Shown here piece by piece: positions 54,586 to 62,458 of a DNA stretch of 64,000 bases. The notes under the pieces were generated by a model. That model saw only the letters and a list, made by a program, of their open reading frames with translations. It made no database searches and was not told where the DNA came from. The position numbers were made by a program, and so were the translations under genes. Position 1 is the first letter of the stretch, and every line of letters begins with the position of its first letter. Source of the DNA: Cyclobacteriaceae bacterium (GTDB lineage Bacteria > Bacteroidota > Bacteroidia > Cytophagales > Cyclobacteriaceae); assembly GCA_020436165.1 (NCBI GenBank), contig JAGQYI010000063.1:53197-117196 (forward strand), read 5' to 3'.

Positions 54586-55924
54586 AAGTTTTAAATCAAA
54601 ATTAGCATTTCGCATTTTTCTGCTGGCACTTACGGTAGGACTAGCGGTTACATTCTTTTGGGCGTACCATATGTGGCCCGTTACAGTTGCTCTTGCTGTT
54701 GTTTTTATTTGGCAAGCTGTAGAACTCCACAATTTTGTAAACAATACAAACAGGAAATTACAACTCTTCCTCGATTCGGTTCAGTACTCCGATTTTGTTA
54801 CCACTTTTTCTGTGGATAACGCCTTAGGTAACACATTCAAGAACCTAAATGAGTCTTTCAATAGTGTGCTTGGGGCATTCAAGGATGCACGTATTTCTAC
54901 AGAAGAGAATCTGCAATATTTACACCTTGTAGTAGAACATGTAGATACGGGTCTTGTATCGTTTGATGAAGATGGTAAAGTAGAGGTAATGAATGCGATT
55001 GCTGCAGATTTACTGGGCACCCGTAAAATGCGCAGCATGGACGAGCTGAAGAAGAAAAACCCTGAGCTTCACAAAACAATTTGGGAGCTTCCGGTTGGAG
55101 AAAAAGCGCTTTTCCATGTAAATGAGAATATTAACCTTTCTATCAGAGCTACCCAGTTTACACGAAGAGGAAAGTTTGTGAAACTGGTGGCACTGCAAAA
55201 CATTCAACACGAATTGAATGCAAAAGAGCTAGAGTCGTGGCAAAACCTGTTGCGTGTTTTGCGCCATGAGATTATGAATTCCATGACTCCGATCTCGTCC
55301 CTTACTTCAACACTTAAAATGATTTTGAACGAAGATTTGACTGAGAAAGAGAACTGTCTGGAGCTGTCAAAGGATGTTTATGACGATGTTCAGGAAAGCC
55401 TTGGTACCATTGAAAGCCGTAGCAAAGGGCTCATCAAATTTATAAAAGGATACCAGGAATATACCAGTTTGCCTATGCCACAATTAAAAGTGGTTTCGGT
55501 ACAGCAGCTTATTTCGAATGTTGAGCAGTTGATGTTAAACGATTTTAGGGAGTTGGGTATAAGTTTGAACTGCGAGTTTGTTAAAAAAGATTTTCAGTTA
55601 CTCGTAGACGAGCAGCAAATTGAACAGGTGCTTATTAACCTGGTTAAAAATGCTAAAGAAGCTTTTAAAGATCAGGAGAGTAAGCGGGTCGTAATTCGAA
55701 GCTATCAACAGTACCAGTACAAGGTAATTGAAGTGGAAGACAATGGGCAGGGCATTATTCCTGAAGCGCTGGATCAGATATTTATTCCATTTTATACCAC
55801 TAAAAGCAATGGATCGGGTATTGGACTTAGTTTATCCAAACAATTGGTACAGATGAATAGCGGTAACCTTACGGTTAGTTCAGAGCCGGGCAAAAAGACG
55901 GTTTTTAAACTGGTGTTTAGTTAA
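54575..55924 (+). CDS. NtrY-like sensor histidine kinase
   Basis: About 449 residues from ATG 54575 (coupled to the regulator stop); an in-frame ATG at 54503 lies inside the regulator gene. Two membrane segments (about 11-50), a PAS-like domain (about 100-215), HisKA with phospho-His in LRVLRHEIMNSMTPI, and HATPase_c with N-box INLVKNAKEAF, G1 VEDNGQGI and G2 NGSGIGLSLSKQ. It is the partner of the sigma-54 regulator. Confidence 0.92.
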   Translation: MGFKSFKSKLAFRIFLLALTVGLAVTFFWAYHMWPVTVALAVVFIWQAVELHNFVNNTNRKLQLFLDSVQYSDFVTTFSVDNALGNTFKNLNESFNSVLGAFKDARISTEENLQYLHLVVEHVDTGLVSFDEDGKVEVMNAIAADLLGTRKMRSMDELKKKNPELHKTIWELPVGEKALFHVNENINLSIRATQFTRRGKFVKLVALQNIQHELNAKELESWQNLLRVLRHEIMNSMTPISSLTSTLKMILNEDLTEKENCLELSKDVYDDVQESLGTIESRSKGLIKFIKGYQEYTSLPMPQLKVVSVQQLISNVEQLMLNDFRELGISLNCEFVKKDFQLLVDEQQIEQVLINLVKNAKEAFKDQESKRVVIRSYQQYQYKVIEVEDNGQGIIPEALDQIFIPFYTTKSNGSGIGLSLSKQLVQMNSGNLTVSSEPGKKTVFKLVFS

Positions 55925-56187
55925 CCCTGATTCCAGCGCTCCAGCTTGGGAATACCTTTTGTAAAGAAGCCAGCCACAAAACCAGGGAATCCCATTTCTT
56001 TTAGCTTTCCTTTCACAAGTTTTTGCATGTCATGGGCAGTCATATCTGGTCGGGTAAAGGCTCCATTCTCATAACATAGTGAGCAATACATTGTGCTTTT
56101 TGAGCCATCGGCATTGGTACCACCACCTTTTTCGTCTTTTTTTAGGGGCATGCCACAGCTTTGGCAGTATTTGTAAGTCTTTTCCAT
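55921..56187 (-). CDS. Zinc-ribbon domain protein
   Basis: An 88-residue protein with a putative zinc-binding ribbon: CQSCGMPL (Cys8, Cys11) and MYCSLCYENG (Cys35, Cys38), followed by a helical tail. It matches a family of small bacterial zinc-ribbon proteins of unknown function. It overlaps the convergent kinase stop by 4 nt. Confidence 0.85.
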   Translation of the reverse strand: MEKTYKYCQSCGMPLKKDEKGGGTNADGSKSTMYCSLCYENGAFTRPDMTAHDMQKLVKGKLKEMGFPGFVAGFFTKGIPKLERWNQG

Positions 56188-56320
56188 GGTTAGGCATTAG
56201 GCTTTGGTTTCCTTAAATATACAAAAATTGGAATAAGCTGGTATTGCCCCACTGACTTCGTGAGGGCGTAAAAAGTATTGATGAAAACGTTATCTTTACA
56301 TACATTAACAAAACAAACAC

Positions 56321-56560
56321 ATGGATGTAGAATCTGTCAAAATTGATCTCATACGCTGGCTTACCGAGCTTCAGGATATGTCTGTTATTGAAAAACTACA
56401 AGGGTTAAAAGAACAGCAATCAAATGCCTATGAATTGAGTGAAGAGCATAAAAAGGAATTAGACAGAAGATTGAAAAAATATGAGAAAGGCGAAATGAAA
56501 TTTTCTTCCTGGGAATCGGTAAAGGAAAGAGTTAGAAATCGTACAAAAGATGGTGTATAG
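56321..56560 (+). CDS. Addiction-module antitoxin-like protein
   Basis: A 79-residue antitoxin-like protein: a helical N-terminus, then the typical tail LSEEHKKELDRRLKKYEKGE and SSWESVKERVR, as in RelB-like 'putative addiction module component' proteins that neutralise RelE/ParE toxins. Its stop overlaps the start of a RelE-like toxin gene (ATG 56550), but that gene is broken, so the antitoxin is orphaned. Confidence 0.8.
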   Translation: MDVESVKIDLIRWLTELQDMSVIEKLQGLKEQQSNAYELSEEHKKELDRRLKKYEKGEMKFSSWESVKERVRNRTKDGV

Positions 56561-56699
56561 CTATCGGTTATCTGAAGAAGCGGAAGTTATTTACTATAGA
56601 ATTGTGCTTTGTGTCTCAGGGTCTCCACAAGCGGATGACCCTGTGGGGGGTAAACACATGAATAACAAGTTTCTAGGGCAATGTCACGAAGCTTGTTGA
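56550..56699 (+). pseudogene. RelE/ParE-like toxin gene, truncated by a REP insertion
   Basis: The reading frame starting at ATG 56550 begins MVYSYRLSEEAEV, the usual N-terminus of RelE/ParE toxins paired with this type of antitoxin. From codon 14 (near 56588) the sequence is repeat R1 and continues as unrelated residues to a TGA at 56699. About 85 residues of a normal toxin, including all catalytic residues, are missing, and I found no continuation downstream. Confidence 0.75.
56588..56652 (+). repeat. REP hairpin R1
   Basis: Near-identical over 60 bases to R3 (58769-58834) in the same orientation. Hairpin arms CAGGGTC and GACCCTG enclose TCCACAAGCGGAT (outer pair broken by one change) and the unit ends in a G-run. 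The first 20 bases (ACTATAGAATTGTGCTTTGT) equal the leader of the RAYT element. Confidence 0.88.
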
Positions 56700-57170
56700 A
56701 AGTTTTTTTGAGATTATTTTATCTGGATCATTCATCATACTATAGTTTAAATATGTAACTACTTCATACTGATGTTTTTCATTTTTAAAATAAGCAATAC
56801 GACTATCACAATAGATAATCGAATCTCCTGATTCTCTAGGACCAGTGCAAAAGCCACCAGATAACAAAAAAGGTGTTTCCATTTTATCGTTTTTCAAAAA
56901 TATTCCTTCAAAATCATCTGTAACAATTATAAAAATATAACCAATTGAATCCACTTGGATAATTTTTTTGGCAAAAGGATCAGCATCAAATTGAAATTTA
57001 GATCCAGTAAACCATTTGGTAATTGAATTCTGGTTTATATTATCAAATGAATCAAGTTCCATATGATTTATAACTTTAGAAACATCTATAACAGATAAAT
57101 TTATTTCATTTTGATGTTCTTTACACGATATCAATAAAATGAGTACAATAACTATTTTTTTCATTTTCAT
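56673..57170 (-). CDS. Hypothetical lipoprotein in the REP island
   Basis: A 165-residue protein with a lipobox-like ILLISC (Cys16) after a short hydrophobic N-terminus. The mature part has no recognised domain, with an FCTGPRESGDSIIYCD region (two Cys). AT-rich compared with flanking genes. The stop lies 21 nt beyond R1. Confidence 0.6.
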   Translation of the reverse strand: MKMKKIVIVLILLISCKEHQNEINLSVIDVSKVINHMELDSFDNINQNSITKWFTGSKFQFDADPFAKKIIQVDSIGYIFIIVTDDFEGIFLKNDKMETPFLLSGGFCTGPRESGDSIIYCDSRIAYFKNEKHQYEVVTYLNYSMMNDPDKIISKKLSTSFVTLP

Positions 57171-57248
57171 TTAAGTTGTATATAATTCTAATCTCCAACA
57201 GAGTCTCCATAGAAGAATGGCTCTGAGAGTTTAGTATAAACATAGCAA

Positions 57249-57947
57249 TCAATCAGAGTATTCCAACAAAAAATAAATTTCTTGCTTTACTACCTTCTTC
57301 AGCTTTTCTTCCATTAAAGCATGTTCCGATCTAAGGATATCAGGTATATTGGGAAGTTTTTTAAAATCGTTTAATATCTGAACAGCCATATCATTTGTAA
57401 GCTCACGAAGTTCTCTTCCAGTTTCATCTGCTGGGGATCCGTAAAGCTCATTGTATAGGTGGAACTCATCATAATGTTCCTCCTTATAAGTAAATATGCT
57501 ATTTTCTCTTAAGTATGAACTATTTAATTCTAAAAAGGAAACGTATTCTCTGCTAAGTAAGAGTGGGATATTATGCCCAAAAAATAAGAACCATAAATTA
57601 GGATAAGAGGCATTAGCCATTAAATTTATAAATGATCGTTTCAGGGTATTAAACTCAATCGTATTAATTTCATTGCCAATACTCATAACTAAATACAACT
57701 CTTTTATAGCATCTTCAAGAAAAATAGGAACCCATTCTCTTTTGATCATTGAAGCGGACCATTCGAATTCTTCTATATATTTAAAATAGCTTTCAATTAT
57801 GGCTATGTGATTTTCTGCTTCCAAATCAGACTTTAAATATCTAGCCAAGTCAATGGGATACAACTCTTTAATTTCTTCAAAAGCCATATGAAGCTCCTTT
57901 TTCTTAAACAATAGTAGTTCACAGCCAAGGTATTTTCTTTTTTTCAT
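57249..57947 (-). CDS. Hypothetical protein in the REP island (possible immunity-like protein)
   Basis: A 232-residue soluble, acidic, mainly helical protein rich in Glu, Leu, Tyr and Asn, without signal peptide. No family recognised. It starts 3 nt after the remnant reading frame at 57951 ends, a spacing typical of toxin-immunity pairs in Bacteroidota. A second Met (codon 21, 57887) is an alternative start. An immunity role is a guess from context and composition only. Confidence 0.55.
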   Translation of the reverse strand: MKKRKYLGCELLLFKKKELHMAFEEIKELYPIDLARYLKSDLEAENHIAIIESYFKYIEEFEWSASMIKREWVPIFLEDAIKELYLVMSIGNEINTIEFNTLKRSFINLMANASYPNLWFLFFGHNIPLLLSREYVSFLELNSSYLRENSIFTYKEEHYDEFHLYNELYGSPADETGRELRELTNDMAVQILNDFKKLPNIPDILRSEHALMEEKLKKVVKQEIYFLLEYSD

Positions 57948-57950
57948 TAC

Positions 57951-58196
57951 CTAATTATTACGATCGTCATCAAGGTTTGTTACTTTTTTCGGATTTTCAT
58001 TTTTAAGGTAATAATATTCCCTAATTTCACTCTTAATACCAAATAGCTCCTCTTTTGCTGCTTCTGTAAGCCCTTTCAGCAAAACAAGACTACCACCCTT
58101 AGATGCCAATTGATTAAATGCTTCTTTCAACTGTAATTTAATCCCCCTCAGGGTCATCTGCCTAAAGGTAGAGACCCTGAGGCATAGGCATTGCAC
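57951..58196 (-). pseudogene. 5'-truncated reading frame joined to REP R2
   Basis: The open frame runs from a GTG overlapping the RAYT stop, through R2 (which supplies about 19 codons), to an ordinary coding-like segment (codons 20-81, LKEAFNQLASKGG to DDDRNN). No start outside the repeat exists, so the upstream part of the original gene is gone. An ATG at 58157 within the repeat might still start translation. The remnant's C-terminus abuts the 232-residue gene. Confidence 0.5.
58139..58186 (+). repeat. REP hairpin R2
   Basis: Forty-eight bases identical to R4 (59269-59316). A C-run start (ATCCCCCTCAGGGTCATC) leads into arms CTCAGGGTC and GACCCTGAG around ATCTGCCTAAAGGTAGA. It lies 10 nt beyond the stop of the RAYT, tail end, with its C-run facing away. 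Confidence 0.9.
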
Positions 58197-58753
58197 TACA
58201 CCTCTTTGTAATGTGTAAGATACGTATTTTTAGTACCTGTTTCATAGTAAGCTGCACTCGAATGTAGGTATTCCGCAAAATCATCTACTAATCTCCATTT
58301 GCCCGATACTGGGTTATGATGAATATAGTCAAGTTTTTGCTCCAGCATTTTTTCATTAAAGCACACCCTTGCATCAAAAGAAAGTCTGAAAACCTGATGA
58401 AGTTTACCGGTCCTTCTTTCGGAATGGGTAACTCCTTGTTTTAGTTTATTTAGTAAATCTGATTTTTTCGATTTCCTAAGTGCATTCACTATACTGTAGG
58501 CCATAAAACGTTTGCCTTCGCCTACCAACAGGTTAAGTGGTTTTTTAGAATGGGTTGGATACAACAGACAGTGTACATGATTGGGCATAATTACATAGCC
58601 TAAAATCAGGCAATCATCTTTTTTTAAATGCTCGAACCATCTGTAAACGGAAGAGTAGGCATTGGCCTGTTCAAATAGAGGGAGCCACCTGTAGCATGTA
58701 AATGTGCAGAAATAGACTTCTAACGGTGCGTTATGTTGAGTATGAGTGGCCAA
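58196..58753 (-). CDS. REP-associated tyrosine transposase (RAYT)
   Basis: A 185-residue Y1 transposase of the IS200-like (TnpA-REP) family. The HUH metal site is PNHVH (His59, His61) in VIMPNHVHCLL, and the catalytic tyrosine is Tyr143 in LDYIHHNPVSGKW. Domain and length are complete, so it is likely functional in nicking and mobilising REP hairpins. It lies between inverted REPs R3 (head, upstream) and R2 (tail). These usually occur as single-copy domesticated genes that spread REPs. Confidence 0.92.
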   Translation of the reverse strand: MATHTQHNAPLEVYFCTFTCYRWLPLFEQANAYSSVYRWFEHLKKDDCLILGYVIMPNHVHCLLYPTHSKKPLNLLVGEGKRFMAYSIVNALRKSKKSDLLNKLKQGVTHSERRTGKLHQVFRLSFDARVCFNEKMLEQKLDYIHHNPVSGKWRLVDDFAEYLHSSAAYYETGTKNTYLTHYKEV

Positions 58754-58768
58754 ACTCAGCCAAGTTAG

Positions 58769-58834
58769 TTATTTTACTATAGAGTTGTGCTTTGTGTCTC
58801 AGGGTCTCCACAAGCGGATGACCCTGAGGGGGTA
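58769..58834 (+). repeat. REP hairpin R3
   Basis: Same unit as R1 (ACTATAGAGTTGTGC leader, CTCAGGGTC...GACCCTGAG arms, TCCACAAGCGGAT-type loop, G-run). It is 16 nt upstream of the RAYT start, inverted with respect to R2, and its arms form the longest stem (9 bp). Confidence 0.9.
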
Positions 58835-58844
58835 GAAAAAACCA

Positions 58845-59243
58845 TCATCTAAAACCATCTAAATTTTTTGGAGGAACAGGGTCTTCAATTCCCTGGATTT
58901 CAATATCTAAATTTATCAGGCTATTAGAGGGATTGCCTATCTCATAGGCTATCCAAAATTCTTTATCTGAGCAAATGCTAAAGTCGTATTCGCAATCTGG
59001 AAAGAGTTTGTATGGTATAGAAGTTAGTTTTGAATATAATTCGTCTCCAACTTTAAATGAGTAAGTCAGGTAGTAGTTCCTATAGGTACCTCTATATCCA
59101 TAGTTTGATATTTTCCCAACCGCGAAGAAATAATTTTCCTCCACCATCTTTTTATTTGCTTCCTTTTTGTAATACCTCCAACCAAGCCAAAAAAAGGCAA
59201 TAAAAACTAATATCCAGGGGAGGTAACGATGTACATTTTTCAT
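58845..59243 (-). CDS. Hypothetical membrane-anchored protein in the REP island
   Basis: A 132-residue protein with one N-terminal membrane segment (about 8-24) and a soluble part with a Cys pair (CEYDFSIC) of no recognised family. It lies between R3 and R4, alone; it is AT-rich like the other cargo. Confidence 0.6.
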   Translation of the reverse strand: MKNVHRYLPWILVFIAFFWLGWRYYKKEANKKMVEENYFFAVGKISNYGYRGTYRNYYLTYSFKVGDELYSKLTSIPYKLFPDCEYDFSICSDKEFWIAYEIGNPSNSLINLDIEIQGIEDPVPPKNLDGFR

Positions 59244-59268
59244 TGTTGCTTTTGTGTTCCTTTGCTTG

Positions 59269-59316
59269 TAATCCCCCTCAGGGTCATCTGCCTAAAGGTA
59301 GAGACCCTGAGGCATA
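59269..59316 (+). repeat. REP hairpin R4
   Basis: Identical 48-base unit to R2 (C-run start, CTCAGGGTC/GACCCTGAG arms). It is followed by a leader related to that of the RAYT and then by a RAYT remnant, so it is the head-side REP of a degenerate element on the plus strand. Confidence 0.9.
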
Positions 59317-59345
59317 AAGTAGCAAAATAGCTAATTTAGTGTGGT

Positions 59346-59423
59346 TTGTCAACCCATACCCAACATAGTGTACCTTTTGAGATTTACTTCTGCACATTTA
59401 CCTGCTACAAGTGGCAGCCCTTG
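59346..59423 (+). pseudogene. Remnant of a second RAYT gene
   Basis: The plus-strand reading from 59346 gives LSTHTQHSVPFEIYFC-like residues followed by TFTCYKWQPL, matching the N-terminus of the intact RAYT (MATHTQHNAPLEVYFC, TFTCYRWLPL) at about 18 of 26 positions. Homology stops at about 59423, just upstream of the MarR operator region. The start codon is TTG where the intact gene has ATG, and the rest of the gene is lost. Confidence 0.75.
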
Positions 59424-59428
59424 CACAT

Positions 59429-59487
59429 AAAAATACTCGTCATGCCGAATATTTTTTCAAATTTAGTCTGCATGCCGAGTATTTTTT
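59429..59487. promoter_or_regulatory. Repeated operator-like half-sites of the beta-oxidation operon
   Basis: AAAAATACTCG (59429-59439) pairs with CGAATATTTTTT (59446-59457) around TCATGC, with one mismatch. A third half-site CGAGTATTTTTT lies at 59476-59487, exactly 30 nt after the second, with CATGC again just before it. Spaced half-sites directly upstream of the marR promoter suggest autoregulation by that MarR protein. Confidence 0.5.
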
Positions 59488-59497
59488 AGTAGCTTTG
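59466..59497 (+). promoter_or_regulatory. Likely promoter of the marR-fad operon
   Basis: TAGCTTTG (59490-59497) is an exact match to TAnnTTTG; a weak -33 (TCTG, 59467-59470) lies 19 nt upstream. The third operator half-site falls between the two elements. Transcription would begin near 59504, 9 nt before the marR ATG. Confidence 0.45.
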
Positions 59498-59512
59498 GGT
59501 ACTACCCAAAAA

Positions 59513-59989
59513 ATGAAACCAGAAGAAACAGTTGATTACCATATTCGTGCAGCCTGGTATGGCATTTATAGAATGTACAATCAGGAGGCAGTTAAGTACG
59601 ACATTACCACTTCGTTGGGGTTTGTGTTGCTTAACCTGCACATGGGAGAGGGAACCCCTGCAACCAAAATTGCTCCTTTAATGGGCATGGAAGCACGGAG
59701 CCTTTCACGGATGCTGAAAAGCATGGAAGAGCAAGGGCTCATTCGTAAAGAGAAAGATGAGAACGATAAACGATCAGTACTCATTTACCTTACCGAAAAA
59801 GGAAGAGACAAACGTGAAATTGCCCGACAAACGGTTCGAGCGTTCAATGAAGAGTTACTCGAACTAATGAGCAAAGATGAGTTGGAAGTTTTTTTCAGAG
59901 CAATGAACAAAATCAATGCGCGCATTGAAACCCGCCTGGAGTCAAACAAACAAGGTGCTCGAGAATTAAATGGAGTAAAAAAAGTATAA
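59513..59989 (+). CDS. MarR-family regulator of the beta-oxidation operon
   Basis: About 158 residues from ATG 59513; an upstream in-frame start at 59411 adds residues encoded by the operator region and the RAYT remnant, so it is rejected. Winged helix: TPATKIAPLMGMEARSLSRMLKSMEEQGLIRKE, DKRSVLIYLTEKG. It leads the operon of the hydratase/dehydrogenase and thiolase and probably represses it until acyl-CoA-type ligand binds. Confidence 0.9.
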   Translation: MKPEETVDYHIRAAWYGIYRMYNQEAVKYDITTSLGFVLLNLHMGEGTPATKIAPLMGMEARSLSRMLKSMEEQGLIRKEKDENDKRSVLIYLTEKGRDKREIARQTVRAFNEELLELMSKDELEVFFRAMNKINARIETRLESNKQGARELNGVKKV

Positions 59990-60014
59990 CTAATAAGTAT
60001 CATTCAAATAAAAG

Positions 60015-62417
60015 ATGAAGCGTTCTATTAAAAAGGTGGCGGTATTGGGTTCAGGAATCATGGGCTCTCGTATTGCCAGTCATTTTGCCAATATTGGAGT
60101 GGAGGCACTTCTGCTTGATATTGTACCCCGAGAACTAACGGATGCCGAAAAGGCTAAAGGCCTAACGTTGGAAAGTCCTGCAGTTAGAAACCGAATCGTA
60201 AACAGCGCTTTTCAATCTACCCTTAAAGCCAAGCCGGCTTCGTTGTACACCAAAAATTTTGCTGAGCGCATTACGCTGGGCAATTTCGATGACAACATGA
60301 AAGACATTGCCGGTTGCGATTGGGTAATTGAAGTAGTGGTGGAAAACCTGGACATCAAGAAAAAGGTGTTTGACCAGGTTGAACAATACAGGACACCAGG
60401 TACACTGGTGTCATCCAATACCTCTGGTATTCCTATTCATTTAATGTTGGAAGGCCGAAGCGATGATTTTAAAAAGCATTTTAGTGGAACCCACTTCTTT
60501 AACCCTCCTCGTTACTTAGAGCTGTTGGAAATTATCCCAACGCCTTCTTCCGATCCTGAAATGATTGATTTCTTGATGGAATATGGAGACAAGTACCTGG
60601 GTAAAACAACCGTATTGTGTAAAGACACTCCTGCATTTATCGCCAACCGCGTGGGCATATTCGGCATTATGAAGGTGCTGGATACCATGCAAAAGTTGGG
60701 CATGAATGTGGACGAAGTGGATAAATTAACAGGCCCTGTTATTGGTCGACCAAAATCTGCAACCTTCCGTACTTCCGATGTAGTTGGGCTAGATACACTT
60801 ATTAAAGTTGCTAATAACTTGTATGCCGGGTTGGAGAATGACGAGTCGAAAGAATTATTCAAACTGCCTGAAGTAGTTGGTAAGCTGGAAGCCAACAAAT
60901 GGTTGGGAGATAAAACCGGACAAGGTTTTTACAAAAAAACTAAAGATGCCAAAGGCAAAACCGAAATTCTTACGCTCGATCTGGAAACGCTTGAATACAA
61001 ACCTAAGCAACGCATAAAATTTGCTACGCTTGAAATGACCAAGCCTATTGATGACTTGAAAGAGCGTTTCAAAGTGCTGCTTTCGGGTAAGGATAAAGCT
61101 GGTGAGTTCTATAGGGATTCATTCTATGGCCTGTTCCAATACGTGTCTAACCGTATTCCTGAAATTGCAGATGAATTGTACAAAATAGACGATGCACTTC
61201 GTGCAGGTTTTGGCTGGCAGTTAGGCCCATTTCAAACTTGGGATGCTGTTAATGTAGCCAAAACGGTAGCCAAAATGGAAGAGGCTGGTTATAAGCCAAA
61301 CCAATGGGTGTACGATATGTTGGAGTCAGGAGCTGAATCCTTCTACAAAGTAGAAGATGGTCAGCGCAAATATTACGACATACCCAGCAAGTCGTATAAA
61401 AGCATTGCAGGTACAGAAGGAATGATTATTCTGGACAACTTGCGCAAAAGCAATGTGGTATGGAGTAACTCTGGTTCAACCATTTTCGATTTGGGAGACG
61501 GTGTATTAGGATTGGAATTCCACACTAAAATGAACACCCTTGGTGGTGAAGTGGTGGAAGGTATTCACAAGGCCATAACACTTGCGGAAGAAAGTTACCT
61601 TGGTTTAGTAATTGGTAACCAGGGCGCGCAGTTCTCTGCGGGGGCTAATCTGGGCATGGTATTTATGTACGCCATTGAGCAAGAATACGATGAGCTGAAC
61701 TTTATGATCAAACACTTCCAGGATACCATGATGCGCGTGCGCTATTCATCGGTTCCTGTAGTGGTAGCTCCTCACGGATTAACCTTGGGTGGCGGTTGTG
61801 AAATGACACTTCATGCCGATAAAGTACAAGCTGCTGCTGAAACTTATATTGGTTTGGTGGAAGTTGGTGTTGGTTTGATCCCCGGTGGTGGTGGAACCAA
61901 AGAGCTAACCAAACGCGTAGCGGATTCATTTGCCGCAGGTGATGTGGAATTAAACGACCTTCAAAATGCATTCATGAATATCGCAACGGCTAAAGTGGCT
62001 ACTTCAGCCTATGAAGCCTTTGACATGAACATTTTACGCAGAGGTGATGCCGTTTCGGTGAACAAACACCGACAAATTGCCGATGCTAAAGCAGCGGTGT
62101 TGAAACTGGCTGCTGAAGGGTATACCAAACCAATTATGGACCAAAAGATTAAAGTACAAGGCAAAACAGGCCTTGCCTTGGTAGCTGCTGGTGTAAACGG
62201 TATGCGTATGGGTAATTACATCTCAGACCATGATGTAAAGATTGCCAATAAAATTGCCTGGGTAATGTGCGGTGGTGACCTATCGTACCCTCAAGAAGTA
62301 AGCGAGCAGTACCTGCTTGATCTGGAACGTGAAGCGTTCTTGTCGTTATGCGCAGAACCTAAAACACTCGAGCGTATTCAATCGATTTTGAATGGAGGTA
62401 AACCTTTGAGAAACTAG
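60015..62417 (+). CDS. 3-hydroxyacyl-CoA dehydrogenase / enoyl-CoA hydratase fusion
   Basis: An 800-residue bifunctional enzyme of fatty-acid beta-oxidation with the dehydrogenase first: NAD-binding GSGIMG motif (residues 10-15), HFFNPPRY and a C-terminal dehydrogenase domain around 190-330; then a hydratase/isomerase domain (about 510-700) with oxyanion-hole stretches NQGAQFSAGANL and the catalytic region TLGGGCEMTLHAD and VEVGVGLIPGGGGTKE. FadB/FadJ has the opposite domain order; this order is common in Bacteroidota and related phyla. It partners the thiolase downstream. Confidence 0.93.
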   Translation: MKRSIKKVAVLGSGIMGSRIASHFANIGVEALLLDIVPRELTDAEKAKGLTLESPAVRNRIVNSAFQSTLKAKPASLYTKNFAERITLGNFDDNMKDIAGCDWVIEVVVENLDIKKKVFDQVEQYRTPGTLVSSNTSGIPIHLMLEGRSDDFKKHFSGTHFFNPPRYLELLEIIPTPSSDPEMIDFLMEYGDKYLGKTTVLCKDTPAFIANRVGIFGIMKVLDTMQKLGMNVDEVDKLTGPVIGRPKSATFRTSDVVGLDTLIKVANNLYAGLENDESKELFKLPEVVGKLEANKWLGDKTGQGFYKKTKDAKGKTEILTLDLETLEYKPKQRIKFATLEMTKPIDDLKERFKVLLSGKDKAGEFYRDSFYGLFQYVSNRIPEIADELYKIDDALRAGFGWQLGPFQTWDAVNVAKTVAKMEEAGYKPNQWVYDMLESGAESFYKVEDGQRKYYDIPSKSYKSIAGTEGMIILDNLRKSNVVWSNSGSTIFDLGDGVLGLEFHTKMNTLGGEVVEGIHKAITLAEESYLGLVIGNQGAQFSAGANLGMVFMYAIEQEYDELNFMIKHFQDTMMRVRYSSVPVVVAPHGLTLGGGCEMTLHADKVQAAAETYIGLVEVGVGLIPGGGGTKELTKRVADSFAAGDVELNDLQNAFMNIATAKVATSAYEAFDMNILRRGDAVSVNKHRQIADAKAAVLKLAAEGYTKPIMDQKIKVQGKTGLALVAAGVNGMRMGNYISDHDVKIANKIAWVMCGGDLSYPQEVSEQYLLDLEREAFLSLCAEPKTLERIQSILNGGKPLRN

Positions 62418-62458
62418 TATTAGAGTAGATAGTATTGAGTATTTAAACATTATATCTG

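Larger units (their letters stand above)
56588..59423. mobile_element. RAYT/REP island
   Basis: A 2.8-kb accessory segment bounded on the left by R1 in the toxin gene and on the right by a RAYT remnant. It contains four REP hairpins (R1 and R3 one way, R2 and R4 the other), one intact RAYT transposase between R2 and R3, and two AT-rich cargo stretches (56653-58138 and 58835-59268). Cargo lies between a G-run end and a C-run end each time. Whether cargo moves with the REPs or was merely interrupted is not known. Confidence 0.7.

Noticed and set aside
56588..59316. CRISPR array reading of the four repeats
   Set aside because: Only four units in two orientations, with kilobase spacings and no cas genes; the RAYT gene explains them better.
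59411..59512. Upstream start for the beta-oxidation MarR protein
   Set aside because: The added 34 residues come from the operator region and the RAYT remnant, and the ATG at 59513 follows a good promoter at the right distance.
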